Positions 24,501-50,265 of a stretch of DNA of 64,000 bases are shown here, piece by piece. The DNA is taken from positions 2,046,001 through 2,110,000 of the forward strand of contig OZ231127.1 of assembly GCA_965153355.1 (NCBI GenBank), read 5' to 3'. The notes below the pieces were generated by a model. That model was not told the origin of the DNA. It saw only the letters and a list, made by a program, of their open reading frames with translations, and made no database searches. A program made the position numbers and the translations under genes. Position 1 is the first letter of the stretch; each line of letters begins with the position of its first letter. The DNA is from Flaccisagitta enflata (lineage: Eukaryota > Chaetognatha > Sagittoidea > Aphragmophora).

Positions 24501-26790
24501 AGAGAGATATAGTAGAGGGACAAAAAATTGGATAAATGTTCTTATGTTTCTGAGATAAACACAATAATATCAATGATTAAGCAAAAAGTTGTTGTCTTTG
24601 AGTGATACATACACTTTCTAGTGTATATTAATAAATAGGTTGAGCATTGTAAATGCCTGTGAATTGAATCAAAATGTAGAAACTAAAAGAAAGTTATGCT
24701 TTTAGACAACTTCAAATTAATGCAAATAACAAGAATCAGCCATGACAATGGGATATACATTTTAATGCTTTAGTTATCTCAAAATGCTTTATAAACACAG
24801 GGTTTTGCACTTTTCTCAAGTGATGAGGCTGAATAAAATTCATAGACAAAAGAGTATTATTTTGCAATGGGATATAAGAACATGAAGTATCTTTTTATAT
24901 AATTCTCTGCTACACTCATAGAAAGTTATCTTCTCCATCTTCAAGTCTCTTTCACTTACTGTAATTGTCAGTTTAATCTGTTAATAGTTAACCAAGCAGA
25001 ACTGACTGATATAAGTAGACATATAAGTTTGCAATATTGTTAGGACAAAATTAAACCAAGCCCTCCAATTTCTGCACACACACAATTGCAAACATAAAAT
25101 ATGAAGCATTTAATCGGATCGTGATATCACGACAATGATCACCGACAATCAACGAGATGACTTGACGAATAATTTTAAAGCCATATTGAGTTATGGTGTC
25201 ATAATTGGTAATACGTTGATATATGGCTACTGGTAAGTCAAGGTAAATGATTGATACTACCAACATTTGGTAAGAAACAACTGGTGCGCGGAAAAGGCAA
25301 CAACCATCATAACGGACTGACTGACGACAGAACTGACCGACAAAGAAATGCTTTGTGGTTACCATTTAACTGTTATCATACATTCATCTGTCTATATCCA
25401 TTGCCAATTTTAGCTTTTATAAATGGGGTTTTAATTTATTATTTCTGCTCAATGTTCAGAATTGACCACTTAGGGAGTCTCTGCCACACCTGTAACAGAC
25501 TAAGAAGCTGTGTAATCTTTATTTTTCCTCATGAAATGTGACTAGGTAATATAGAGTTTTCAAACTTCTCTTTTTGTTTTTCCTAGAATGTCTTTATTTT
25601 TGCACACCTCCTCTAAAAAAGTATAACAAATATTAATAGAGAAGAGAAAGGCAACAAAGACGGACTTGGCTGATTGCCCTTGGAAGATCTTGCTGTACTA
25701 AATTTATATTCTAAAAAGTGATTTCTTGGGTATATTTTTTATTACATAAAACTACAGTAATTTAATTAATAAACACACAACCTACAGATGGAATTGTTGT
25801 CTTTAAGGCTGTTCATGTTGGTTGTAATCAGAATTAGAACATGCTTAGGAGCTCACCAACATACACACTGCAAAAGATACACAGCACATATACACACACA
25901 TACACATATATACATACATGTACATATACATGTATACATGTACATATATATATACACACATGTGTATACATAAGTACATATATGTACACATACACAAACA
26001 TATATATATACATGTATATATATATGTACATATATATATATATATATTTCCATATACACACACATACATATATATACACATGCATTAATGTTGATAGGTT
26101 ATCTTCTTCTAAAAGATATATAATACTAATGATAGAAGTGTGTAAAGCTGGTGATTGTCAGATAGATGAATATAGATAGGTCACAGTGCAAACGAACAAA
26201 AAATAGTAGTTTCAGCATTTTTTCTAGCCATAAATGAGTTTTTCCACATTCTCCATTTATACCCCTTTGTTGCACTCTTGAAGGGACATTACTAGAGATC
26301 CTATTTGGGCTACCAGAAGCAATCTGGAGCTAAAAACTATCCAGAGCTCCTCGATATCATGCTCCAGATGGTTGATTAAAGAACAAAATTGTGTTGCACT
26401 TTTCCTCATAGCCATACTTCAAAATGTTGTTTTCCCACTACTATAAGTAGAACATGACAATATTATTGTTTCTATATGGTCTCTAAGACCCAAAGTACCA
26501 TTCATCACGTCCATTTGGTGCCCCACCTTCCAAAACTGCCTAAAAGCAGAATAAATAATACCCTCATGCGATTGCAAAGCTGATTTGCATTTTCTGAGGT
26601 AAGTGGCATTTTCATGTAATTTCTCATCGGGAGCGAGTCTCCTTTACAATTTTTTTGTTTCTTTTGATCAATTACATCATTTTGCATCGTCAGCTCTCAA
26701 AAATTCAGTGTCCCGGTGTTTTTCAGGTCGCTTCTGTCTGTTTCTTTGGGTCAAAACCGTCCAAAGGCGGAATTGGAAAAAAATTATTTC
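24500..26790. other. No recognisable gene
   Basis: AT-rich sequence without a recognisable coding exon. It contains a (ACAT/TATA)n compound microsatellite at 25880-26070. It lies between the 3' end of the adhesion gene and the EGF gene. Confidence 0.6.
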
Positions 26791-26795
26791 TTGGA

Positions 26796-26938
26796 CGGAA
26801 AATTCTAAGAAGGCCACAAAAACGTGAATTTTGCATTTCCAAAAACATGGCCCTGACCCCTGGTGAATGTAGAACAGGGCCATGTTTTTGTTTTTGCGAT
26901 TTTTTTTGTTTCTATGCAAACTTAGAATTTTCCGTGAA
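26796..26938. repeat. ~143-bp imperfect foldback
   Basis: ACGGAAAATTCTAAG at the left and its complement at the right, and CAAAAACATGGCCCTG with its complement around a short centre. Confidence 0.75.
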
Positions 26939-26989
26939 CACACTTAGGTGAAAAAAGATGGAAAAAAAGAGAATATTAGATGCGCTGGT

Positions 26990-27175
26990 GATAGGAGTGG
27001 AAGAAGGAGAGGAAGAAGAAATAGAAGAAGGAAAAGGACAATGGAGAAGATAAAGAGGAAGAAAATGAAAAAAGTTCTTAAAAAATGAAAAAGAAGAAGA
27101 TGAAGAGGAAAAAGAAGAAGATGAAGAGGAAGAAGTAGAAGATAAAGAGGAAGAAGATGAAGTTAAAGACTAAGA
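26990..27175. repeat. (GAA)n-like purine tract
   Basis: Degenerate GAAGAA/GAGGAA purine-rich sequence. Confidence 0.85.
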
Positions 27176-27487
27176 TCTAGTAAGACCACAGAAGGAGGCT
27201 GAGAGTGTAACAAGGCCATACATGGCAATCCAGTCGCAGACAGTTGGGCAGGAGCAGTAATGCGGACACCACTCTGAATTAAACAAGGCCGGATACACGG
27301 CTACCCTAGTCGCATGCGGGTGGGCAGGAGCAGTGCTGGAGAAGGTCACTAGGGCATCTGGGAAGGAGCCGTATGCACAAAAAGCTCAAAAACGCCAAAA
27401 AAATAAAAAGGGGACCGACCAACCAACCAACCAACCAACCGACCAACCGACGGACCGACATAGTGGGGTGAAGAGTTGCATAGGCGA

Positions 27488-40710
<13,223 letters not shown>

Positions 40711-40844
40711 CAGAGAGTCAGAGAGGGGGAGAAAGACTCATTGCTAGTTCTGCGATACCATGGAGATTCTTTGTAAATATATTTGCGCGTGTGTAGAGTT
40801 CAAACAAACAAAATTATCGAGACAACAGAGTGAATGAATGAACA

Positions 40845-40940
40845 ACAGAAAGGAACAGCTGGCCCATGGGCATGGCAGGATGGACAACATGGGCATGGAA
40901 ATGACAGGATGAACAACATGGGCATGGAAATGGCAGGATT
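40845..40940. repeat. ~33-bp direct repeats (GGCATGG..GGATG)
   Basis: Three imperfect copies of a unit with ATGGGCATGG, AAATGGCAGGAT and GAACAAC. Confidence 0.75.
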
Positions 40941-41372
40941 TGCACGAAGCGCTTCCCTTGACCTAGCCTATAGCCCCGGTATCTTTGCAGTGCAATGTTT
41001 TAATTCCTATTCCACAATCCACATCTATTTCTAATTGAAGGGGACATTTTTTGGTCATTGAAGGGGCTAGAATGAGCCCTGAATAGGCTGATTTAGCCTG
41101 TGAACTGTTTCATCTTTTAGGAAATGAGCAAGCAATAAATACAAAGACAGCAAAGTCAGAAAAGATGAATTCAAGAGATTAAGATAGGGAGAAAAGAATG
41201 GGAGGCAAGATAGTAAGGAAACTAAGGAAGAAAAGAAAGGAAGTAAGCAGTAAATGGTGAAAAGGGAGGAAACAAAGAAAGAAAAAAAAATTGTAGAGGG
41301 AGAAAGAAAGGAGAGGAAGAAATAGCAAGAGAATAAAAGGGACTACTAATTAGAATCGGAATCAACTGAATT

Positions 41373-41427
41373 AAAAAAGCTTCAAAATTACAGTCCCGAC
41401 TGGGGACTGTAATTTTTGAAGCTTTTT
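41373..41427. repeat. Near-perfect 25-bp-stem inverted repeat
   Basis: AAAAAGCTTCAAAATTACAG and its complement flank TCCCGACTGGGGA. One arm has an extra A. It is an isolated strong hairpin. Confidence 0.9.
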
Positions 41428-41825
41428 GCCAGAACGCGACTCGAGAAGATACACTACGAAAAAAAAAATTTCAAAAAAAAAAAAAAAATTTCAAAAAAAT
41501 TTCAAAAAAATTTCAAAAAAAAAAAATTTCAAAAAAAAAAAACAAACATTTCAAAAAAAAAAAAAAAAAATTCAAAAAAAAATTTTTTTGAAAAATAATT
41601 GATACCTTACAGTCCATGACGGCATACCTACAGTCCATGACGGCATACCTTAAAGTCCATGGCGTAACACCTTGAACATTAAACACTGAAGTCCAAGAAG
41701 GCAAAACCTGGACCTGGAGTCCTTAACAGCAAACCTTTTTTTAGAGGAATGGCACAAGTTGTTTTATGCAATATTAGCAATATCTGTTTTTAAACAGTCC
41801 ACGGGAAGAAAAAACACACACACTG

Positions 41826-42003
<178 letters not shown>

Positions 42004-42014
42004 CCCACAACAGT

Positions 42015-42560
42015 AATATATTACTACATAAATAAGTTTATATCTCATAAACCAGACTTCAGATTTAAATTGAATTTTGCAGGAGCTGTTTAATTGACAT
42101 TATTTACCTGTTTACTAAGTTTAAAAAAAATTCATAAACTTTAATACCCTTTGCCTATGAAAACTGCTTAAGTCCTAGTAACATGTTACTACATAAATAA
42201 GCTAATATCTTGTAAACCAGGCTTCAGATTAAATTCGAACTTTACAGGGGCTGCTTATTTACTATCCTCTACTTGTATACCAAATTAAAAAAATTCATAA
42301 ACTTTACTACCCTTTGCCTAACCAAGCCTAAGTCCTAGTATTATAATATTAGGTTAAATAAGTTAATATCTTATAAACCAGGCTTGTGATTTAATTCGAA
42401 TTTGCAGGGGTGGTTTATTTATTATCTCTCTACTTGTATACCAAATTAGAAAAATTTCATACTTACTGCATTCTCTACCTATGTAAACCCGAAGTCCCAG
42501 CTAAATATTACTACAAAAATAATAGGCAAAGGGTAGTAAAAGTTTATGAATTTTTTTGAA
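42015..42560. repeat. ~165-bp diverged tandem repeat, 3-4 copies
   Basis: TTACTACATAAATAAG, TTATAAACCAGGCTT and ATTCATAAACTTTA recur near 42018, 42186, 42345 and 42505. The last part also has an inverted stretch (GGCAAAGGGTAGTAAAAG). Confidence 0.8.
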
Positions 42561-43065
42561 AATTGGTACACAAGCTCCTATTGACCTATAAACAACACTG
42601 GTAAAGTTTCATGAACTTCTGAAGTCTGGATGCAAAAGATATGAGAGGTTTTTACACAGACACACACACACACACACACAGACTTACACGAACAAGGCTA
42701 CCTCATAGTCACGGGACGAAAACTGTTCGTCGGGGACAAAAAAAGTTTCTCTGAATAAAGGGAAAGAAAGTAAAGATTACAAAGGGAATGATTTTTTGCC
42801 AGTAAAAAAAAAAAACATGAGAAAATATAAATAACGACGAATATCGAATTACATGTTTCAATTTCCTCTTTTTTCTCACTACTAACTCATTCTTGTCAGA
42901 AAAGAAAAAGAGAAGAGAAACTTTGCACCTTTGAAACAAAAAACAAGAAGAGAGAAAAAAAAAAGATTGGTAATTGCGTTGTGTTTTGGGAATGGGTTTT
43001 CTTTAAGTCTTTGCACCTCAAGAGAGAAAAAAATTATCATAACAAGAGTTTCTTTTGTTCTCTCT

Positions 43066-43200
<135 letters not shown>

Positions 43201-43440
43201 GATGTTCACACACATTAACGCTCTCACCCACTTTGTGTGAAGAGTAGGGTAGTTAAAATGTGATTTTCAGCTTTTTTTACTCTCCCAAATATTCACTGGC
43301 TTTCTTGAGAATCATTCATTTCTTTTTATTTGCCGTATTTAATTTTCAAACGAGTTTTTTGTACCATTTTTCCAGGTCTAGGAAATCAAAGTTATAATTA
43401 CTTCTTTCCGTTTTTGAAAGACCGTTTTTACCGACTTTTC

Positions 43441-43563
<123 letters not shown>

Positions 43564-44030
43564 AACAAAAAAAAAAAAAGAAGCAAGGAATTATCGCCAA
43601 TCAAGGATCGGACGGACGAACAGACGGACAAATAGACTTAACGCTGACAAACGTTTGAACTGAGGAAATTGAAACGCCTTCTTAGGAAACTTTCTCACAA
43701 AAAATAAAGAAGGAAACGAAAAGACGATGTATCAATTTCGGGATAGATTCAAGAAAGGGCCAAGTCACGCTATGATCAACAAGTGCATGACAAAAGAAAT
43801 ATTTCTTTGATTAAAATGATTATTGAAACGAATTTCAATTTCTATTATTTTGATGTTGAACTCTTGTTTTGATATATTGTAACACTCGAGAAGTAATTCA
43901 CCATTCAGTCACTTTTGATGTATGATTTACTTTTTTGATGTTTAAGTCCTTCTTTTGATAGTAACACAAACGTGGAAATCTTGGAACTTTTTCAATCGGG
44001 ACTAAATCCACTCCAAACTAATTTACACAG

Positions 44031-45305
44031 CACTTGTTTAGGCCATCGACGAAGTTTATTTCACCAGCCTGTCACCGACCCTTAAATCTGAAGCCTAGAG
44101 GCCATTTTGATACACCTCATTGTTTAGGCCACTCGACGAAGTTTATTTCACCAGCCTGTCACCGACCCCCTAAATCCACCTAAACCACCTATCACAGTGC
44201 CTGTTTAGGCCACTCGACGAAGTTTATTTCACCAGCCTGTCACCGACTCCTTAATCCACCTAAGACGCTAAACCACCTACACAGTGCTTGTTTTAGCCAC
44301 TCGACGAAGTTTATTTCACCAGACTGCAATAATGACCTCTTAAATCCACCTCCAAACCACTTCTTATACAGCGCTTGTTTAGGCCACTCGACGAAGTTTA
44401 CCTCACCAGCCTGTCACCGACCCCCTAAATCCACCTAAACCACTTACACAGCGCTTGTTTAGGCTACTCGACGAAGTTTATTTCACCAGCCTGTCACCGA
44501 CCCCCTAAATCCACCTAAACCACTTACACAGCGCTTGTTTAGGCCACTCGACGAAGTTTATTTCACCAGCCTGTCACCGACCCCCTAAATCCACCTAAAC
44601 CACTTACACAGCGCTTGTTTAGGCCACTCGACGAAGTTTATTTCACCAGCCTGTCACCGACCCCCTAAATCCACCTAAACCACTTACACAGCGCTTGTTT
44701 AGGCCACTCGACGAAGTTTATTTCACCAGCCTGTCACCGACCCCCTAAATCCACCTAAACCACTTACACAGCGCTTGTTTAGGCCACTCGACGAAGTTTA
44801 TTCTCACTCAGCCTGTCACTGACCCCTTAACCACCCAAACCACTTACACAGTGCTTGTTTTGCCACTCGACGAAGTTTATTTCACCAGCCTGTCACCGAC
44901 CCCCTAAATCCACCTAAACCACTTACACAGCGCTTGTTTAGGCCACTCGACGAAGTTTATTTCACCAGCCTGTCACCGACCCCCTAAATCCACCTAAACC
45001 ACTTACACAGCGCTTGTTTAGGCCACTCGACGAAGTTTATTTCACCAGCCTGTCACCGACCCCCTAAATCCACCTAAACCACTTACACAGCGCTTGTTTA
45101 GGCCACTCGACGAAGTTTATTTCACCAGCCTGTCACCGACCCCCTAAATCCACCTAAACCACTTACACAGCGCTTGTTTAGGCCACTCGACGAAGTTTAT
45201 TTCACCAGCCTGTCACCGACCCCCTAAATCCACCTAAACCACTTACACAGCGCTTGTTTAGGCCACTCGACGAAGTTTATTTCACCAGCCTGTCACCGAC
45301 CCCCT
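44031..45305. repeat. 80-bp satellite array, ~16 copies
   Basis: Unit core CACTCGACGAAGTTTATTTC, ACCAGCCTGTCACCGACC and AAATCCACCTAAACC. Copies at 44451-44800 and 44870-45300 are near-identical at exactly 80 bp. Copies at the left edge and near 44800-44870 are diverged. No coding signal. Confidence 0.95.
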
Positions 45306-45713
45306 GATACCTTGTGATCTTTTTAACATGCTTTAGGCGCTCTAGTTCCATCACTTATCATATGCAAACAGGCCCCCATCCCACCCTCCACCAGATTTTC
45401 CATTTTGATACATACATCCACTTGAATATCTTCTACAATTTAATTGAAAGTAAAACCAATGGACTGGTCCCATTTCTAGCAGAGAACAGCATTGATAGAT
45501 GAAATCATGATATAAATTTTGTAATACTTAGCTTTGCTTTCATACATTTGAATGGGGTCTTTTTTCTTAACTTCGCTTTGAGTAATTTCATGAGTTATTT
45601 ACAGTATGCAAACGGTGTTTGCAAGAATACCAGATTATGGTGTAATGTTGGATGATTAAAACATGGATAACCAACTTTCAGACTGCCGACGGTCGACTAC
45701 ATACACCTGTGTT

Positions 45714-46130
45714 CTAGTCGCATACTACGCGACTCTACACCCCGCTTTGTCATTCCGTCGGTCGGTTTGTCGGTCAGTCGGCCCCCTTTTTCGTTTTTTT
45801 GGCGTTTTTGAACTTTTTGAGCTATTGCTCCTTCACGCACGCACACACACACACACAGACACACACACACACACACCTCTCGAAATGCATGTCTGAACAA
45901 TATTCAACTAGTGCATTACAGACCTACGGACCACAAGACGGATAAGGCCTTTTCTAGAAATGCGTGTCCACAACTAGCAGCAATTAGTCACCTATGGATG
46001 GGCAGGAGCGAAAACCTCGAAAAGTGACTTTGTGACCAATGGACATACAGACATACAGATGAACGTGAACCGATGGACCAACGGACCAAAAAGTGGCTTA
46101 TAGAGTTGCGTGTCCGCGACCGAAAAGAGG
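45714..46130. mobile_element. Two partial family A elements
   Basis: 45714-45840 (+) has AGTCGCATACTACGCGACTC, ACACCCCGCTTTGTC and a TCGG tract, and breaks off at a CA repeat. About 45950-46125 (-) has GGGCAGGAGCGAAAACCTCG, GGACCAACGGACC and the end AGAGTTGCGTGTCCGCGACC. Confidence 0.6.
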
Positions 46131-46162
46131 GGATGCACATTCAAACAGATGTATCAATGAAT

Positions 46163-46244
46163 AATCAAAGAATGAATGAATGAATGAATGAATGAATGAA
46201 TGAATGAATGAATGAATGAATGAATGAATGAATGAATGAATGAA
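46163..46244. repeat. (AATG)n microsatellite
   Basis: AATG tetramer run. Confidence 0.98.
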
Positions 46245-46271
46245 GTCAGAGAAGATAACAAGTTACGTCGG

Positions 46272-46408
46272 GTTAGAATACCATCGCGGACTGCAGTTTC
46301 TTTAGGCGCATTTCCACGCTTTCCAACTCGAGCGGCACTCATGGACAGATAGATGGACCAGCAGACTGACGGGCTCAATCTATCATAGAGTCGCAGGTCT
46401 ACGAATGA
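46272..46408 (-). mobile_element. Family A-like fragment
   Basis: GTTAGAATACCATCGCGGAC, a GACCAGCAGACTGACGG tract and AGAGTCGCAGGTCTACGAA. Degenerate. Confidence 0.45.
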
Positions 46409-46424
46409 AGATTCAGAAAGAAAG

Positions 46425-46425
46425 T

Positions 46426-46489
<64 letters not shown>

Positions 46490-46635
46490 CAGACAGAAAG
46501 AAAGAAAGACAGAAAGAAAGAAAGTAAGAAAGTAAGTAAGAAAGTAAGAAAGAAAGAAAGAAAGAAAGAAAGATAAAAAGAGAGAAAGAAAGAGAGAAAG
46601 ATAGATAGATAGATAGAAAATAAAGAGAAAAAAAG
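46425..46635. repeat. (GAAA)n microsatellite
   Basis: GAAA with GTAA, GACA and GATA interruptions, abutting the start of the family A copy at 46638. Confidence 0.97.
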
Positions 46636-46637
46636 AA

Positions 46638-46815
46638 ACAAGGCTGGATACACGGCCATCAGTTGCGGACGGGTGGGCAGGGGCGGAAATGCGCGTTTTC
46701 CCACTTTTCGACTCGATGGTTACGGACGGACCGACGGACCGACGGACCAACCAACCGACTGACCGACTGACGGACGGACAAAGCCTCTTATAGAGTTGCG
46801 TGTCCGCAACTAAAA
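46638..46815 (-). mobile_element. Family A element, GTTGCG subfamily
   Basis: AACAAGGCTGGATACACGGC, CAGTTGCGGACGGGTGGGCA, a GGACCGACGG tract, TAGAGTTGCGTGTCCGCAAC and TAAAAAA at the end. (GAAA)n flanks it on both sides in the same orientation. Confidence 0.8.
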
Positions 46816-46829
46816 AAGGGAAAGAAAAA

Positions 46830-46844
46830 AAGAAATAAGAAAAA

Positions 46845-46924
<80 letters not shown>

Positions 46925-46930
46925 AAAAAG
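46830..46930. repeat. (GAAA)n microsatellite
   Basis: Pure GAAA run following the hairpin end of the family A copy. Confidence 0.97.
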
Positions 46931-46984
46931 TAGAAACAAAAGGAAGGAAAATAAAGTGTAAACATTATTTAAATCTGCAATCAT

Positions 46985-47133
46985 GTTCAGTCGCGGATAT
47001 GTGACTCTACAACTCGCCATGCTGGTTGGTTGGTAAGTCGGTAGGTTTCAAATGTCTTTGAATGGCGAGCAATTTTTGCATTAGCCTTAGCCCAACCATC
47101 CGCGATTGTCTTGCCGTGTTTCCGGCCTTGTTT
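46985..47133 (+). mobile_element. Family A element
   Basis: CAGTCGCGGATATGTGACTC, TACAACTCGCCATGCTGG, a GGTTGGTAAGTCGG tract, then CCGCGATTGTCTTGCCGTG and CCGGCCTTGTTTT. Confidence 0.65.
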
Positions 47134-48009
47134 TAATTCTCTGTCAATAATCAAAACAATTCAGATCGATAAGAAGGGTTATTCACTGAATGGAAAGGCC
47201 GATATATCGGTTTTACAATGCATAGTTCTCCCTCCATGGAAATGATTCAAAAATCGCTCCTTTATAAGAAAAGCGTGTTAGAAATCACATATCCCAAAAA
47301 TGAATGGACAAGCCAACACAAGAGCTTAAGCTCAAGAGAAATTAAAAGTTATCGTTTTTCAAAACTACGAAGTTGCCACTAGCGGCCACCAGGATCCAAG
47401 AAGTTGGAGGCCAACATTATAAGAAAAACACATCGTCATCATTGCCACCTACCTTCGAAAACCTTCAAAACTGTTCAAAGTTGAAAGGTATAATTTTGAC
47501 TTCCTGACGCTACCCCTTGACCATTGACCTTGACACGCTCTACCATAATGACCAAGATGCAAAGGGACCCAATCTACCACATAACGTCATAAATCGAGTG
47601 GCCTTAGGCTGGTTTTTTACAGGATCTCGATTTGGCTAAATCGGTGTACCCCACCTCTTCACACTTATTTTTTTACGTACGAAAGTGGCCACAAATCACG
47701 ACAGTACCTCTATGAGTTCGCAATCCCCTCCTGTTTAAGTTGACATCATTCTTATTCGATAACGAGAAGCCGTTCTTCCATTTGATTTTTTCATATTTTT
47801 TTAAATCGTGGATTCTGATTTCTTAACTGGTCAGATGTTCTCGAGTTCCGTCTCGGTAAATGACAAATCTAGCGAATCAACCTAACCTATTAACTCAGCT
47901 TCTGACAATTTTTTTGCCAATGTTTATCCATCACCTTCTTCTGTCACAGGAAGCTAATTTGTTGTGAGTGTGCTGTCGGGCCTGCTCGCGAAAATGCTCG
48001 TGTGCATGT

Positions 48010-48116
<107 letters not shown>

Positions 48117-48139
48117 TGAGTGAGAGAGAAAGAGACGGG

Positions 48140-48247
48140 GAAGGGTCAGGACGGGTCGCGGATGGGTGAGCAGGAGCGGAAAATTTCGAAAATCAAAAAT
48201 TTGACCGACCGACACGGCCAGTTCTAGAGTCGCGTGTCTGCGACTAA
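48140..48247 (-). mobile_element. Family A element lacking the AACAAGGCC end
   Basis: GGGTCGCGGATGGGTGAGCA, GACCGACCGACACGGCCAG and TAGAGTCGCGTGTCTGCGAC followed by TAAAAAA and (GA)n. Confidence 0.65.

Positions 48248-48254
<7 letters not shown>

Positions 48255-48306
<52 letters not shown>
48255..48306. repeat. (GA)n microsatellite
   Basis: Pure GA run. Confidence 0.97.
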
Positions 48307-48309
<3 letters not shown>

Positions 48310-48353
48310 TCTGTCTGTCTGTCTTTCCATCTTTCTGGGGCGAAATCCTGCTT

Positions 48354-48838
48354 ACCTACAGACAGACACTCTTACAGTTGCTTTGCAAAAATTTTTAAAC
48401 CTAAAAATTAATCAGTAATTGCGATCTGTAAAAAAATCGAGAGGTCTGGAATGGCCGATTTGAGGCCTGAGCTGAGTACCTTGATTCCAGGCCTGAGTAC
48501 CTTGATTCTAGGCCTGAGAATCTAAAGTTATGCATGGGTTGAACTACTAGAAACTGCAGAAAAAGTGGGAGTTCTCCTAGTTTAAACATAGCGGTGCCAG
48601 AAATCTGTTGTGCCTGTTGAACACTGAAGGACTTTCGTTTGTTCGTCCATTTGTCCCCCCTTTAGATTCTCAGGCCTAGAATCAAGGTACTCAGGCCTGG
48701 AATCAAGGTACTCAGCTCAGGCCTCAAATCGGCCATTCCAGACCTCTCGATTTTTTTACAGATCGCAATTACTGATTAATTTTTAGGTTTAAAATTTTTG
48801 CAAAGCAACTGTAAGAGTGTCTGTCTGTAGGTAGGCAG
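48354..48838. mobile_element. Foldback element E (~485 bp palindrome)
   Basis: The arms 48354-48528 and 48660-48838 are nearly perfect inverted repeats of about 175 bp (CTACAGACAGACACTCTTAC; CAGGCCTGAGTACCTTGATT, present twice in tandem in each arm). The ~130-bp centre includes ACTTTCGTTTGTTCGTCC, a motif shared with family B2. Confidence 0.9.
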
Positions 48839-48839
48839 G

Positions 48840-49730
48840 AAGAAAGGCTATGACGCACTGAAAATTACCATAGAATTTGCTACCCGAGCTAGATAAATCA
48901 TGAAATTTATAAAATGAAATTTTATTATGATTTTTGTTTTTATGTTTTCAATTAAACTGTCAACAGCCATATTTTGCATGAATTGACTCGCATATGCCAG
49001 TTTTAAACTCCAATTCTTTAATTTTGAGCTGAAAAAATATGCGAAATACAATAAAAAACTTCTTTTGTCGATTTACCATGGCTCATTGAAAATTTTTAAT
49101 TTGCATAGAAAATCAAAATATCAACAAAACAAGAACATAGCGCGATTCCTAGAACATATGCTGAGGGCGCTATATTCTTATTTTAGTGATTTTTGGATTA
49201 TTTATGCAAATTTAAAATTTTCAATGAGCAGTTACTGAAATGATTGTCATCATTTTTTTCACTTTTCAGTCTCATTACAATCGAATTTCCTTTAATCTTT
49301 TTGCATTTTTGTCATTTGACAGTGACAGTTCGGTTTCCTCATGTAAGTTTACATATTTCAATACAAAGAAATAAACACAAGCATTGACGTAAGCAAAAGT
49401 AGTGAATAACTTTGTAAGTAGTGGCGACTTTGTCCTCTGGGTAAATTCCTCTTACTTTAATTTCAGTGCGTCCTATGCAAAATTTTGGATGACGCAATAT
49501 TAACAATCACTGCCCCTGCCACTCTCAATCCAGTCCTGCCCACCCCATTACTGCTCCTACTAACTCGCAGTACTGCCGCTACTCACCCTCAACTACAGTT
49601 TAGTCAACCACACAGTGCTCCAGATCCCAACACCACCACAAAGAATAAGTACCCATCACCCCCAAATCACCTCCTCATCACCACCCATTCACCTACACAG
49701 TGCTCCGAATCCCAATACCACCACAAACAG
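48840..49730. other. No recognisable gene
   Basis: AT-rich unassigned sequence. A near-palindromic pair (GCTCATTGAAAATTTTTAAT and the complement of TTAAAATTTTCAATGAGC) lies at about 49080 and 49210, suggesting a ~150-bp foldback. Confidence 0.55.
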
Positions 49731-49731
49731 A

Positions 49732-50262
49732 TCGCCCAAGGGCAATATGTGGTCAGCGATATCTGTTGCCCTGCTTTGCATGATTGTGAATTGAAGTAAG
49801 AGGAAGCAGGGAAGTGGCCTTGAAGGGGACAAAGTCCTGTAGAACACAGGGGGACTTTCATTCATCCATCCGCCCATTTGTCCCATCTGTCCATTTGTCT
49901 CCCCCTGGCTCTCTCAGGCCTGAAATCTGCCCTATCAGGTTTGAAATCTGCCCTATCAGACCTGAAATCTACCCTCTCAGGCCTGAAATCTACCCTCTCA
50001 GGCCTGAAATCTGCCCTTTTGGGCAGCGGCCCCAAAGGGGACGAAGCCCTGTAGAACTCAGGGGGACTTTTGTTCGTCCATTTGTCCGTTTGTCCGTCCT
50101 CCCCCAGGCCCTCTCAGGCCTGAAATCTGCCCTATCAGGCTTGAAATCTACCCTCTCAGGCCTGAAATCTGCTCCCTCAAGCCTTAAATCTGCCCTCTCA
50201 GGCCTGAAATCTGCCAGGCCTGAGAGGGTTTGAGGGAGATGGACGGACAGACGGACACAGTC
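49732..50262 (+). mobile_element. Two family B2 elements
   Basis: The first begins CGCCCAAGGGCAATATGTGG, GTTGCCCTGCTTTGCATGAT, then AAGTCCTGTAGAACACAGG and GACTTTC. It carries about five CAGGCCTGAAATCTACCCTC-like units. The second starts TTTTGGGCAGCGGCCCCAAA at 50018. Each outer part has the small hairpin GCCC-AA-GGGC. Confidence 0.75.
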
Positions 50263-50265
50263 ACC

